From: Thermoanaerobacter uzonensis DSM 18761
GTDB lineage: Bacteria; Bacillota; Thermoanaerobacteria; Thermoanaerobacterales; Thermoanaerobacteraceae
DNA length: 64,000 nucleotides
Reading direction: 5' to 3'
Assembly (NCBI RefSeq): GCF_900129115.1
Contig: NZ_FQUR01000015.1
Coordinates: 1 to 64,000 of the forward strand
The notes under the pieces are model-generated. The model worked only from the letters and a program-made list of their open reading frames with translations. It did not search any database and was not told the origin of the DNA. Both the position numbers and the translations under genes were made by a program. Positions 1 to 8,318 of this stretch are shown here, piece by piece. Numbering within the stretch: position 1 is the first letter of the stretch; the number at the start of each line of letters is the position of its first letter.

Positions 1-39
1 TGCAAAATATCTCCTTTACGAAAGTTTGTCTACAGTCTG
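1..39 (+). repeat. Right end of the hairpin-type dispersed element (copy A, truncated by window edge)
   Basis: These 39 bases match the right ends of the full copies at 24845-25106 and 35741-36000: TGCAAAATAT, a short spacer, then CGAAAGTTTGTCTACAGTCTG. The rest of the copy lies outside the window. As in those two copies, the element end is followed at once by a terminator hairpin (40-60). Confidence 0.75.
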
Positions 40-66
40 AAAGGCCGTAAGATGGCCTTTTTATTT
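40..66 (+). terminator. Rho-independent terminator hairpin abutting element copy A
   Basis: Perfect 7-bp stem AAAGGCC (40-46) / GGCCTTT (54-60) with loop GTAAGAT, followed by a T-rich tail on the plus strand. It overlaps the end of the minus-strand bactofilin gene. By analogy with the other copies, a second copy of this hairpin is expected on the far side of the element, outside the window. Confidence 0.7.
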
Positions 67-459
67 TGTTTGTTCATCTTTTTTGTTAAAATCTGAAGGA
101 GAAGACTTTGTCATTTTAGACTTTCCTTCAAAAATAGCTCCCTCTTCAATTATCAAATTTTGAACTTCTATATCTCCATAAAGTTTTCCAGTAGAAGTAA
201 GTTGTAATTGACCTTTTGCAAATATGTTTCCCTTTACTTCGCCTGAAACAATTATATTATCAGCTGTTATATTAGCTTCTATTTTTGCTGACTCACCTAT
301 TACAATGTTGCCTTTTGTTTCTATTTGACCTGTAAAATTACCATCTATCCGTAGAGTGCCTTCTGATTTAATTGTACCTTCAAAAGTTGAATTTTTTCCT
401 ATGACAGTGTCAATTTTGTCAGGATTAACTTCTACAATCTGTTCTCTTTTTTGAAACAT
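61..459 (-). CDS. Bactofilin (polymer-forming cytoskeletal protein)
   Basis: Bactofilins self-assemble without nucleotide into filaments that scaffold cell-wall or shape proteins at the membrane. The 132-residue product has the family's small single domain: a short polar N-terminus, then a repetitive Gly/Ile/Val-rich beta-helix core (pattern G-x-I-x-x-x-G-x-L/I about every 18 residues) and a charged tail. A longer reading starts at 477 but overlaps the upstream gene; I chose the ATG at 459 because AAGGGGA stands 6 bases before it. It follows the M23 peptidase gene with a one-base gap, so the two are cotranscribed. Bactofilin-M23 pairs are a common arrangement, suggesting a scaffold for a wall hydrolase. 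Confidence 0.88.
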   Translation of the reverse strand: MFQKREQIVEVNPDKIDTVIGKNSTFEGTIKSEGTLRIDGNFTGQIETKGNIVIGESAKIEANITADNIIVSGEVKGNIFAKGQLQLTSTGKLYGDIEVQNLIIEEGAIFEGKSKMTKSSPSDFNKKDEQTK

Positions 460-460
460 A

Positions 461-1366
461 TCAATTCCCCTTTGCAAGATATTTCATTGGATCTATAGGA
501 TTACCATTTACTCTAACTTCGAAGTGAACATGAGGTCCGGTGCTTCTTCCGGTATTTCCCGATTTTGCTATTATATCGCCCCTTTTTACGCTTTGACCTA
601 CTTTGACAAGTATTTCAGAATTATGGCCATATACAGACTCAATTCCATAACCATGGTCTATGATTACTGCATTACCATATCCTGTTAACCATCCTGCATA
701 TGTAACCACACCTTTTCCAGCGGCTTTTACTGGAGTTCCTACAGGTACAGATATGTCAATTCCAGGGTGAAATTCACTTCCATATCCAAAAGGAGACTTT
801 CTCATTCCAAAAGGAGAAGTTATTGTGCCATATACTGGATAAGCACTGGGTATTGAATTCAAATAATCAAGTCGGGCTGCTACTTTTGAAATAAGGTCTT
901 GTAAACTTTGTGTTTTTTGATCTATTTGTGAAATAAGCTCGGCAGTCGTTTCATTATCATAGGAAATGTTAGCATCGGATCTACCGTTTCTTGACACACT
1001 GCCACGGCTTGTAGCAGGAGTTGATAATCCAACCATGCGCCTTACTTTTTCTTCTAATTCGTTTAAGCCTTTAATTCTTTCACTGACCAGTTGAGCATTT
1101 TTATCTAACGTAGCTATTTTTTTGTCTTGTTCTTCTTTAACGGAGGTTAGTTGTTCGATTTTTTTATCTTTTTCTGCTATCATAGTGTATAGGTAAGTGG
1201 TTGTTTTGCCAAAATAGACTAAAGAAGCTGTAGCAGCCATAATTATTGAAAAAGCCACTATTGCTACTGTTTTTATAAGGGGAATAGAGATTTTAAAGCT
1301 TTTGATTTGTTGATTTGAATCAGGAATAATCATAATATTGAGGTATTTCTTTTTTTTCTTTTTCAT
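461..1366 (-). CDS. Membrane-anchored M23 family peptidase (murein endopeptidase)
   Basis: Predicted zinc peptidase acting on peptidoglycan cross-links outside the membrane. The 301 residues show a basic cytoplasmic N-terminus, one membrane segment (about 30-53), a coiled coil (about 60-112), a Ser/Asn-rich linker and a C-terminal LytM/M23 domain (about 175-298). Zinc and catalytic residues are visible: H200 and D204 in HPGID, and H279/H281 in GPHVHFEV, so the enzyme should be active. The coiled coil resembles that of wall-hydrolase regulators. It is the first gene of a two-gene unit with the bactofilin downstream. A poly-Lys start (K2-K7) is unremarkable for a membrane anchor. Confidence 0.9.
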   Translation of the reverse strand: MKKKKKKYLNIMIIPDSNQQIKSFKISIPLIKTVAIVAFSIIMAATASLVYFGKTTTYLYTMIAEKDKKIEQLTSVKEEQDKKIATLDKNAQLVSERIKGLNELEEKVRRMVGLSTPATSRGSVSRNGRSDANISYDNETTAELISQIDQKTQSLQDLISKVAARLDYLNSIPSAYPVYGTITSPFGMRKSPFGYGSEFHPGIDISVPVGTPVKAAGKGVVTYAGWLTGYGNAVIIDHGYGIESVYGHNSEILVKVGQSVKRGDIIAKSGNTGRSTGPHVHFEVRVNGNPIDPMKYLAKGN

Positions 1367-1495
1367 TTATACCCCCACCCTAAAAAAATGGACAACTATA
1401 TTTATTCTATATAAAGGTATCAAAATCCTGCTTAAAAATCAAATTTTAAATTTTTATAATATTATGATAAATTATTTTAATTTAATTTACTTTTG

Positions 1496-1504
1496 TGATA
1501 TAAT
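1496..1504 (+). promoter_or_regulatory. Extended -10 promoter element (TGA-TATAAT)
   Basis: TGATATAAT, a perfect extended -10, lies 40 bases before the ATG at 1545. No good -35 is visible, as often with extended -10 promoters. It would drive the small membrane protein gene and perhaps the two genes after it. Confidence 0.5.
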
Positions 1505-1544
1505 CAAAATGTAATTTATAGAAGTGGAGAAATTGAGGTGAAGT

Positions 1545-1886
1545 ATGAAAAAAGGAATTATTTTAGGAATTGTATTGGGAATAATAGCAATAGTTCTCAA
1601 CATTATAGTAAATGGTTTTTTTACTTCATTCGTATATTATAGCAATTATCTTTTTTTAATAGGAGTTTGTGTAGGATTATTAGGGAGTGCATTGTATATT
1701 TCCTACTGGATCAATGATTTAAGACTTGTCAAAAAAATTTATTATAAAGAAGAACTACCAGAACGGCGAGAGGAGATAAAATTTATGAAGATATGGGGAA
1801 GTTATCTTGTTATGGCCATGTTAGTAATGTGGCTTTTGTCTTTGCTAGTTGCCTTAGTTGGAGAAACAGTTATAGGTATAAAATAA
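1545..1886 (+). CDS. Small membrane protein of unknown function (three membrane segments)
   Basis: I do not recognise the family with certainty. The 113 residues form three hydrophobic segments (about 5-26, 33-54 and 85-107) with a charged Lys/Glu-rich cytoplasmic loop between the second and third (YYKEELPERREEIK region). The general plan resembles small DUF-type Firmicutes membrane proteins. The start ATG follows GAGGTGAAGT. It is followed after 49 bases by the UPF0180 gene, with which it may be cotranscribed. Confidence 0.6.
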   Translation: MKKGIILGIVLGIIAIVLNIIVNGFFTSFVYYSNYLFLIGVCVGLLGSALYISYWINDLRLVKKIYYKEELPERREEIKFMKIWGSYLVMAMLVMWLLSLLVALVGETVIGIK

Positions 1887-1935
1887 TCGGTGTGGAGAAT
1901 ACTACTATTTGAAAAGAGCTACAGGAGGTGTTGGG

Positions 1936-2187
1936 ATGGGGAAAAGAATAGCAGTAGAAAGTCAGCTTTCCAATATTAAAGAGTATTTAAAGCAAAAAGG
2001 ATATGAAGTTGTAGAATTAAAAGAAACTCTTTCAGAAAAAAGCAATTTAAATGTCTATGATGCCATAGTTATAACAGGGCAAAGTAGAAATATGCTAGGC
2101 ATAGATGATATTTTGTCAAAAGTTCCGGTGATAGATGCAACAGGAATGACTCCTTTTGATGTAGAGGAAAGTATAAAAAGATTATAA
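1936..2187 (+). CDS. UPF0180 family protein (YkuS-like)
   Basis: An 84-residue soluble protein of the UPF0180 family, known in Bacillus as YkuS, with no established function. The sequence pattern is typical: basic start, IAVESQLSNIKEYL helix, GYEVVEL strand, DAIVITGQ strand, and a VPVIDATGMTP motif, a small Rossmann-like alpha/beta fold. A TTG start at 1909 would be longer, but the ATG at 1936 has an excellent AGGAGGTG six bases upstream and gives the family's usual length. The gene for a small Cys protein follows closely. Confidence 0.8.
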   Translation: MGKRIAVESQLSNIKEYLKQKGYEVVELKETLSEKSNLNVYDAIVITGQSRNMLGIDDILSKVPVIDATGMTPFDVEESIKRL

Positions 2188-2205
2188 TTACAGGTGGTGA
2201 ATTTT

Positions 2206-2409
2206 GTGGTAAGTGCTGAACAATTGAAAGCTGTAGGGAGAAGTTGTGAGGATTTTGAGTTAGATCCATCTCGCTATGGAAATAATTTGACTATGTCTGT
2301 GTCTTTACAAGAAAGAAGTTGCGAAATATGTCAACATTGGGATGAGAATAAAAAAATTTGTAGAATAGGGGTTTTTGATGAAGTTTTATCAAGCCTTGAT
2401 CAGACTTAA
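2206..2409 (+). CDS. Small Cys-containing protein of unknown function
   Basis: A 67-residue protein I do not recognise. Four cysteines are visible, three of them in a C-x2-C...C arrangement (SCEICQHW... KKICRIG) that could bind a metal or form a redox site. The GTG at 2206 has AGGTGGTG six bases upstream; another GTG at 2194 would add four residues but lacks a ribosome-binding site. It sits 18 bases after the UPF0180 gene, so the two are probably cotranscribed. Confidence 0.55.
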   Translation: MVSAEQLKAVGRSCEDFELDPSRYGNNLTMSVSLQERSCEICQHWDENKKICRIGVFDEVLSSLDQT

Positions 2410-2531
2410 ATCTTGAAATGTCAAAAGGATTTTTTTAAACTTTGTAGAATATAATATATTTATAAGACTAATTTAAGGATGTAAGTGTGGGATTGAAAAT
2501 GAGAGTAAAAATTTACAATTTAACAATAAAA

Positions 2532-2563
2532 CGCGAGAGGAAAAGCTCTCGCGCTTTTTGTTT
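2532..2563 (+). terminator. Rho-independent terminator upstream of hutH
   Basis: Perfect 8-bp stem CGCGAGAG (2532-2539) / CTCTCGCG (2546-2553) with loop GAAAAG and a CTTTTTGTTTT tail. A -10-like TATAAT at 2450-2455 lies between the previous gene and this hairpin, so it could work as an attenuator in a hutH leader rather than only end the upstream operon. Confidence 0.85.
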
Positions 2564-2601
2564 TATTGCGATGAAGAATTAACGTAAAAAGGAGGGGTAT
2601 T

Positions 2602-4128
2602 ATGGGAAAGGTCATAATAGATGGTAATAATCTTACAATAGAAGATGTAGTGCACGTAGTAAGAGATGGCTATAGAGTAGAACTTAGCAATATTGCTGAA
2701 GAGAGAGTACTTCATTCTAGAAAAATAGTAGAAAAATATGTAAATGATGAAAAGGTAGTTTATGGAATCACGACGGGTTTTGGGAAATTTAGCGATATCG
2801 TAATTTCTAAAGAAGATACAGAAATTTTGCAAAAGAATTTGATTATGAGCCATTCTTGTGGAGTAGGAGAACCATTACCAGAAGAAGTAGTAAGAGCAAT
2901 TATGCTTTTGAGGGTAAATGCTCTTGCAAAAGGTTTTTCAGGAATAAGTCTTGAAACTTTAAACACGTTGATTGAAATGTTAAATAAAGGAGTAACTCCT
3001 ATTATACCTGAAAAAGGATCTTTAGGAGCAAGCGGAGACCTTGCACCTTTAGCTCACATGGTTCTTGTGATGATAGGAAAAGGTGAAGCTTTATACAAAG
3101 GTGAGAGAATGACTGGAGAAAAAGCAATGAAAGAGGCAGGGATTAGTCCAGTTGTTTTGAGTTCAAAAGAAGGTTTAGCATTGATAAATGGTACTCAAGT
3201 TATGTCAGCAATAGGATGCTTAAATGTATATTATGCTAAAAGACTTATAAAATCTGCTGATGCTGTATCTTCCATTACTTTAGAAGCTTTAAGAGGAATA
3301 ATTGATGCTTTTGATGATAGAGTCCAAATGGTGAGGCCTCATAGAGGTCAGATGATCACTGCTAAAAATATAAGAAAAATGTGTGAAGGAAGTACTCTAA
3401 TAACGAGGCAGGGAGAAATACGGGTTCAGGATGCTTATACCCTAAGGTGCATTCCACAAGTTCATGGAGCTATAAGGGATGCTATTGAATATGCGGAAGA
3501 AGTACTCATAAGGGAAATAAATTCTGCTACAGATAATCCTTTAATTTTTCCTGACGATGGTGAAGTAATATCTGGTGGTAACTTCCACGGTGAACCTATT
3601 GCATTAGCTATGGATTTTTTAGGTATTGCAGTTTCTGAAATTGCTAATATTTCTGAAAGAAGGATTGAAAGGCTTGTAAATTATCAATTAAACGACCTTC
3701 CTCCTTTTTTGACTGAAAAAGGGGGACTAAATTCTGGTATGATGATAGCTCAATACACAGCAGCTTCTTTAGTCTCAGAAAATAAGGTTTTGGCGCATCC
3801 AGCTTCTGTTGATTCTATACCATCTTCTGCAAATCAAGAAGACCATGTGAGTATGGGCACTATTGCTGCGAGAAAGGCAATGGAAATAATAGAAAACGCT
3901 ACAATGGTTATAGCAATAGAGCTTATGGCAGCTTTGCAGGCACTGGAGTTTAGGAAAGGTTTTAAAAAAGGGAAAGGATCAGAAGTAATATATGATTTAG
4001 TAAGAAAATACGTTAAGCCGTTGGAAGAAGATAGGGAGCTTTATATTGACATAAATGCCTGTTTTGATATTATAAAATCAGGTAAAGTATTAGAGGTCCT
4101 TGAAAAAGAAGGTATAATATTAGAATAA
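2602..4128 (+). CDS. hutH: Histidine ammonia-lyase
   Basis: Catalyses the deamination of L-histidine to trans-urocanate and ammonia, the first step of histidine breakdown. The 508-residue length is typical. The triad that cyclises into the MIO electrophile is intact: A143-S144-G145 within GSLGASGDLAP. The catalytic tyrosine is Y54 in YGITTGFG, and the C-terminal QEDHVSMG loop is present. The ATG follows AAAGGAGGGG. No hutU, hutI or hutG gene is adjacent, so urocanate must be handled by distant genes or by another route. A related lyase or aminomutase specificity cannot be fully excluded, but the residues favour histidine. Confidence 0.93.
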   Translation: MGKVIIDGNNLTIEDVVHVVRDGYRVELSNIAEERVLHSRKIVEKYVNDEKVVYGITTGFGKFSDIVISKEDTEILQKNLIMSHSCGVGEPLPEEVVRAIMLLRVNALAKGFSGISLETLNTLIEMLNKGVTPIIPEKGSLGASGDLAPLAHMVLVMIGKGEALYKGERMTGEKAMKEAGISPVVLSSKEGLALINGTQVMSAIGCLNVYYAKRLIKSADAVSSITLEALRGIIDAFDDRVQMVRPHRGQMITAKNIRKMCEGSTLITRQGEIRVQDAYTLRCIPQVHGAIRDAIEYAEEVLIREINSATDNPLIFPDDGEVISGGNFHGEPIALAMDFLGIAVSEIANISERRIERLVNYQLNDLPPFLTEKGGLNSGMMIAQYTAASLVSENKVLAHPASVDSIPSSANQEDHVSMGTIAARKAMEIIENATMVIAIELMAALQALEFRKGFKKGKGSEVIYDLVRKYVKPLEEDRELYIDINACFDIIKSGKVLEVLEKEGIILE

Positions 4129-4138
4129 AGGTGATTTT

Positions 4139-4615
4139 GTGAATAGGATAAAACAATATTTTAAAGCTAAAAGAGCTAAAATTTATGAAAAAGATTATCA
4201 ATTTTTACTTGGGTTCTTAAATGAAAAGGAGTTAGAATATTTTAATAAATTGCCTGTTTATGAAAAAAGGCATTCATTAGATGTGTGTTATTATCTTATT
4301 AATAAATACGGAATAGAGGACCAAGACCTTTTAAAAGCGGCTCTTTTTCATGATATTGGGAAGATAAAAGCGAAAATTACTCCTGAAAGAAAAGCAATGG
4401 CAGTGATTTTAGAAAAGATACCTTTTTTAGCTAAATTCATGGAAAAACATATTTACTTTTTGAAAGTCTATTATAATCATTCTGAGTACAGTGCAGAAAT
4501 TTGTAGGGAAATAGGTTTTAATGAAAGAGTAATAGACATTGTAAGGAATCATCATGGCAAAAATCTTATAGATGAGGATGCTATAAAACTTCAAGAGGCA
4601 GATGAAAAAAATTAA
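4139..4615 (+). CDS. HD domain protein (predicted metal-dependent phosphohydrolase)
   Basis: A 158-residue HD-superfamily protein. The metal-binding residues appear in order: the His of KRHSLDV, the HD pair of LFHDIGK, YNHSEYSA and the C-terminal LQEADEKN. Such stand-alone HD domains often hydrolyse nucleotides or phosphodiesters; the substrate here is unknown. The GTG start lies 10 bases after hutH with AAAGGTGA upstream, so the two are cotranscribed, but the pairing does not point to a role in histidine catabolism. A bidirectional terminator begins right at its stop codon. Confidence 0.82.
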   Translation: MNRIKQYFKAKRAKIYEKDYQFLLGFLNEKELEYFNKLPVYEKRHSLDVCYYLINKYGIEDQDLLKAALFHDIGKIKAKITPERKAMAVILEKIPFLAKFMEKHIYFLKVYYNHSEYSAEICREIGFNERVIDIVRNHHGKNLIDEDAIKLQEADEKN

Positions 4616-4641
4616 AGATAGAGTTTTTCTCTATCTTTAAT
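4614..4641. terminator. Bidirectional Rho-independent terminator
   Basis: A 10-bp perfect stem AAAGATAGAG (4614-4623) / CTCTATCTTT (4629-4638) with a TTTTT loop, between the convergent HD gene and the amidase-like gene, whose stop codon (4637-4639) lies inside the hairpin. Confidence 0.75.
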
Positions 4642-5788
4642 CATTTATATGTATAAACCTATAAATCACTCTTTTATCCCATCCTAAGTCAAAAGGTACA
4701 TGGTATCTATCGGAAGTATGTGTATTTACAACAGGTATTCCCATAGAATCAAAGCCTGTAACTACTCCAAAGTGTACTATTTCTCCCTTTTCTTGATAGC
4801 ATATAAGGTCACCTTTTTCAATTTCTCTTATAGCTCCTTTTGGGTGCTGTTCAGTAGGTTTTACCATATCTAAATAATATCCTTTTGCAATTAATTTACC
4901 TTTTCCTGTATAAATGAGATAGTTAAAAAGAGCGGGTGCTTGTGCCCAAGCGGTGGAAGAGTCTTTTCCATTAAAATTCCATACATAGTCCATAGGAAGG
5001 CCTCCTCCTTCGTGTAATACTTGAGAGACGAAATTGGTACAGTCTCCTCCTACACCATTGTAATCTCTATATTTTGGGTTGTACTCGTAGTTATTTCCAC
5101 TTCCCCAAGCAGCTCCTGCGTATTTGTCAGCATAAGCTACTGCTCCTTCTCTGTCGTATTTACCCTTCTTTTTAGGCTTTGCTTCTTCTTTACTTTCTGG
5201 TTTTGAAGTAGTAGGTGCAATTTCAGGCATTATGCCTTCAGCAGGAGCAGCATCTATATAGGCGGAGTCTTCGTCAAGAGGGTCATAGTACCAATCTCTT
5301 CTTATAAGCCATTCTCCATCAACTTTTACAAGTTGTACAGAATGTCGTATACCTAATCCCATGTAATTTATTACATCACTTTTTATGTTGTAAGCGTATC
5401 CCATTTTCATAGTTTCCACAAGGTAAACCCATACGGAATTTTCACCAGCTTTTACACTTTTTATTCTGTAAAAAGATTCTGCTTCTGTAAATTTAAGATT
5501 TCTTTTTTCTGACCATCCTTTAACGTATTCAACTCGCCTCCTTTCATGGTCCAATGCCCATTTGCCATACGTGGAAGATTTGTCATAAAAGCCTTCTATT
5601 TCTTTTAAGTTTCCACTTAAAAGCGCACTTCCTCTTTTTTTAAAAAATTCATCCAATACAGTTTTTATCTCTTCTTTGTTGTCTGCAACTGTCTTTATAG
5701 TTTTATTGAAAAAGGAAATGGAAAAGTAAGTTAAGAAAATGAGTGCCAATAACAATAAAGTTGGTTTGAGATATTTTTTGGTGTCCAA
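4637..5788 (-). CDS. Secreted protein with C-terminal putative amidase domain
   Basis: A 383-residue extracytoplasmic protein with one N-terminal membrane segment (about 8-27), a 150-residue region with an NTF2-like look (stalk/sensor part), a Pro/Lys-rich linker (about 185-210) and a C-terminal domain matching the putative amidase family (Amidase_6). In that domain C250 of GGDCTNFVSQ is the likely nucleophile, with the histidine of VVNTHTSDRYH as partner. Proteins of this type are common in Clostridia and probably act on peptide or wall amide bonds, but the substrate is not known. It is monocistronic and convergent with the HD gene. Confidence 0.8.
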   Translation of the reverse strand: MDTKKYLKPTLLLLALIFLTYFSISFFNKTIKTVADNKEEIKTVLDEFFKKRGSALLSGNLKEIEGFYDKSSTYGKWALDHERRRVEYVKGWSEKRNLKFTEAESFYRIKSVKAGENSVWVYLVETMKMGYAYNIKSDVINYMGLGIRHSVQLVKVDGEWLIRRDWYYDPLDEDSAYIDAAPAEGIMPEIAPTTSKPESKEEAKPKKKGKYDREGAVAYADKYAGAAWGSGNNYEYNPKYRDYNGVGGDCTNFVSQVLHEGGGLPMDYVWNFNGKDSSTAWAQAPALFNYLIYTGKGKLIAKGYYLDMVKPTEQHPKGAIREIEKGDLICYQEKGEIVHFGVVTGFDSMGIPVVNTHTSDRYHVPFDLGWDKRVIYRFIHIND

Positions 5789-5920
5789 TTGCTCTCCTCC
5801 CTGCCAATGTAATTCAAAATAATAATATGAAGGTTAAAAGTTTTTTAATACTATATTTATTGGCAAATTTTGAACAATTTTATGTTATAATAGAAAAGTG
5901 AGAAAATGGAGGTGTAAAAC

Positions 5921-6643
5921 TTGATAGAATTAAAAGGTGTTTCAAAATCATATAACAAAGGTAAAATAAAAGCTGTTGACAACATTGACCTTGTTGTAAA
6001 TCCTGGTGAAATATTTGGATTTTTAGGTCCTAATGGGGCTGGCAAAACTACCACGATAAAAATGATAGTAGGCCTTTTGTCCCATGATACAGGAGAAATT
6101 AAAGTAGACGGAATTGATATCGACAAAAATCCTATAGAGGTCAAAAAGCGAATAGGATATGTTCCAGACAGCCCTGATATTTATGACAAACTGACAGGTA
6201 TAGAATATCTCAATTTTATTGCAGACGTATACGGGGTATCTGAAAAAGAAAGGAAAGAAAGGATTGAATATTTTGTTGAAGCTTTTGAGCTAAAGAATGC
6301 TATTGGAGACCTAATACAGACATATTCCCACGGAATGAAGCAAAAAATTCTCCTTACAGCCGCACTTATTCACAATCCTTCTGTTTGGATTTTGGATGAA
6401 CCAATGGTAGGATTAGATCCGAAATCAGCATTTTTACTCAAAGAGTTGATGTCAAAGCATACAAAAGCAGGTTTTACTGTATTTTTCTCAACTCATATAT
6501 TGGAAGTTGCCGAAAAGCTCTGTGATAAAATAGCAATAATAAACAAAGGCAAAATAATAGCTTATGGTACTATGGAAGAAATAAAGAGCCAACATGAATG
6601 GGAATCTTTAGAAAAAATATTCTTGGAGTTGACAGAAAAATGA
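5921..6643 (+). CDS. ABC transporter ATP-binding protein
   Basis: The ATPase of an ABC exporter, 240 residues. Walker A GPNGAGKT (36-43), the signature YSHGMKQK (135-142, a G-to-H variant of LSGG), Walker B with WILDEP (E160) and the H-loop STHILE are all present. The start is a TTG preceded by GGAGGTG. It overlaps the permease gene by the ATGA motif at 6640-6643, so the two are translationally coupled and form the transporter. The substrate cannot be read from the sequence. Confidence 0.92.
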   Translation: MIELKGVSKSYNKGKIKAVDNIDLVVNPGEIFGFLGPNGAGKTTTIKMIVGLLSHDTGEIKVDGIDIDKNPIEVKKRIGYVPDSPDIYDKLTGIEYLNFIADVYGVSEKERKERIEYFVEAFELKNAIGDLIQTYSHGMKQKILLTAALIHNPSVWILDEPMVGLDPKSAFLLKELMSKHTKAGFTVFFSTHILEVAEKLCDKIAIINKGKIIAYGTMEEIKSQHEWESLEKIFLELTEK

Positions 6644-8304
6644 GGAAGTTTTTATCGCTTTTAAGAACACAAATGAAAGTTTATTATGGCATTTCCGCGA
6701 TGAGATACAAATATTTTGTAAGAAAGAAAGATTTATGGGAAATAGTGCTTGCCATATTTGGAATAGCTGTTGGCGGTGGAACATTGCTTTTTATGTACAT
6801 AATGTATTTAAACAGCATGTATGTAGCAAGCATGGTAATTAACCAGCCTCAGCTTATGCCTGTGACAGTGCTTCTTTTAGCTCAACTCTTGACATTGGTA
6901 TTCGGCTTTTTTTGGACTATTTCTGTGTTTTATTTTTCTGATGATATAAATATTTTGCTTCCTCTTCCCATACAGCCTTATAAAATAGTTTTGTCAAAAT
7001 ATAGTATAATTTTATTGAATGAATATGTTACATTGGCATTTTTAATGCTACCAGCAATCTTTATATATGGCATTGGTACGCAGGCAGGAATTTTATACTA
7101 TCTCGTTTCATTTATTGTATTTATATTTACACCTATTATACCTCTTTCTATTGCGGCAATTGCTTCTGTTTTAATTATGAGATTTGTAAATTTGAAAAGG
7201 AAAAAGGACTTGTATACAGTTATAGTGAGTATATTAGCGCTAATTTTCTTCTTTACAATACAATTTTTTATCAATCGAATTCCTCAAAATGGAGAACAAC
7301 AGGCAATAGAAAATTTTATTTTGCAAAATGCTAACCTTGCAAAGATGATATCTAGAAGTTTTCCTCCTGCTTTATGGGGAGCAGTTTCTATGACGGATTA
7401 TAATACTTTGTCGGGGTTTTTAAATCTTTTGATGTTTATCGCTGCATCAATAATATTTACAGCTATTTTGGCTGTTTCTGCTCAAAAAATGTACTTAAAA
7501 GCTGTAATTTCAGGGCAAGAGGTTGAAGCAAAAAGAAAAGAAGTTTCATTGAAAAAAGAAATAGTGAGGTCCAGCCTATTGAAGGCACTATTGTTAAGGG
7601 AATGGAAGCTTTTTATAAGAATTCCTGTATATGCCATGAATGTGTTGCCTGTGGCTATAATTATTCCCTTTGTATTTCTTGTTTCTTTTGTGGGGAATCC
7701 ACAAATTGGACTTGAAATGGCTATAAAATACACCTCAGCTCCTGACGGCTGGTTTTGGGTTTCGATGATAGGGCTTTTCTTTTCTCTTTTTGTAGCAGGA
7801 AGTAACAGCCTTTCCTCTACTTCCTTCTCTAGGGAAGGAAAAATGTTTTACATATCAAAGTTGATGCCTGTAGACCCTGCAATACAGTTAAAAACAAAAT
7901 GGATTTTTGGTACAATCATTACAATAATAGTTATATTTCCTACATATGTATTGAGCTGGTACATTTTTAAGATACACCTTTTAAGTATAGTAATACTGAC
8001 TGTTTTAATGCTTATAGGAATTTCAGCAGTAAATATACTAAGCCTTTTGATAGATGCTATGAAGCCCTCCTTTGAATGGGAAAATCCTCAAAAGGCTATG
8101 AAAGGGAATTTAAATGTGCTTTTGAGCCTTATTCTTACTACTATTTTGATAGGGTGCATTGCTGGAATTGTGCTGTTATTAAAAAAATTATACGTTTCTG
8201 AAATAATAATAACTTTAATAATAGGGATTTTGCTCATTTTATTAAACTTATGTGTTTATTTATTGGCAAAAAGTGCTGTAAAAAAGCTGTACAAAGGAGA
8301 ATGA
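6640..8304 (+). CDS. ABC transporter permease (large multi-span)
   Basis: A 554-residue integral membrane protein with about 11-12 hydrophobic segments spread over the whole length and a charged cytoplasmic stretch near the middle (EVEAKRKEVSLKKE region). It has the plan of the large two-half ABC-2 type exporters of Firmicutes. A reading starting at 6598 lies inside the ATPase gene; the ATG at 6640 overlaps the ATPase stop and gives the expected basic N-terminus MRKFLSLL. Its ATPase partner is directly upstream and sppA begins 15 bases downstream, so all three are probably one operon. Confidence 0.87.
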   Translation: MRKFLSLLRTQMKVYYGISAMRYKYFVRKKDLWEIVLAIFGIAVGGGTLLFMYIMYLNSMYVASMVINQPQLMPVTVLLLAQLLTLVFGFFWTISVFYFSDDINILLPLPIQPYKIVLSKYSIILLNEYVTLAFLMLPAIFIYGIGTQAGILYYLVSFIVFIFTPIIPLSIAAIASVLIMRFVNLKRKKDLYTVIVSILALIFFFTIQFFINRIPQNGEQQAIENFILQNANLAKMISRSFPPALWGAVSMTDYNTLSGFLNLLMFIAASIIFTAILAVSAQKMYLKAVISGQEVEAKRKEVSLKKEIVRSSLLKALLLREWKLFIRIPVYAMNVLPVAIIIPFVFLVSFVGNPQIGLEMAIKYTSAPDGWFWVSMIGLFFSLFVAGSNSLSSTSFSREGKMFYISKLMPVDPAIQLKTKWIFGTIITIIVIFPTYVLSWYIFKIHLLSIVILTVLMLIGISAVNILSLLIDAMKPSFEWENPQKAMKGNLNVLLSLILTTILIGCIAGIVLLLKKLYVSEIIITLIIGILLILLNLCVYLLAKSAVKKLYKGE

Positions 8305-8318
8305 GGGAGGAAGAAAAA

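Noticed and set aside
2499-2582. 27-codon reading before hutH
   Set aside because: It has no clear ribosome-binding site and runs through the terminator hairpin; noted only as part of the attenuator idea.
2602-4128. A histidine utilisation (hut) operon
   Set aside because: Only hutH is present; neighbours are an HD protein and an amidase-like protein, so I do not claim a pathway.
5021-5206. Plus-strand reading inside the amidase-like gene, and many similar opposite-strand readings elsewhere
   Set aside because: These are shadows of well-supported genes; they lack binding sites, and their residue composition is that of a reversed codon pattern.
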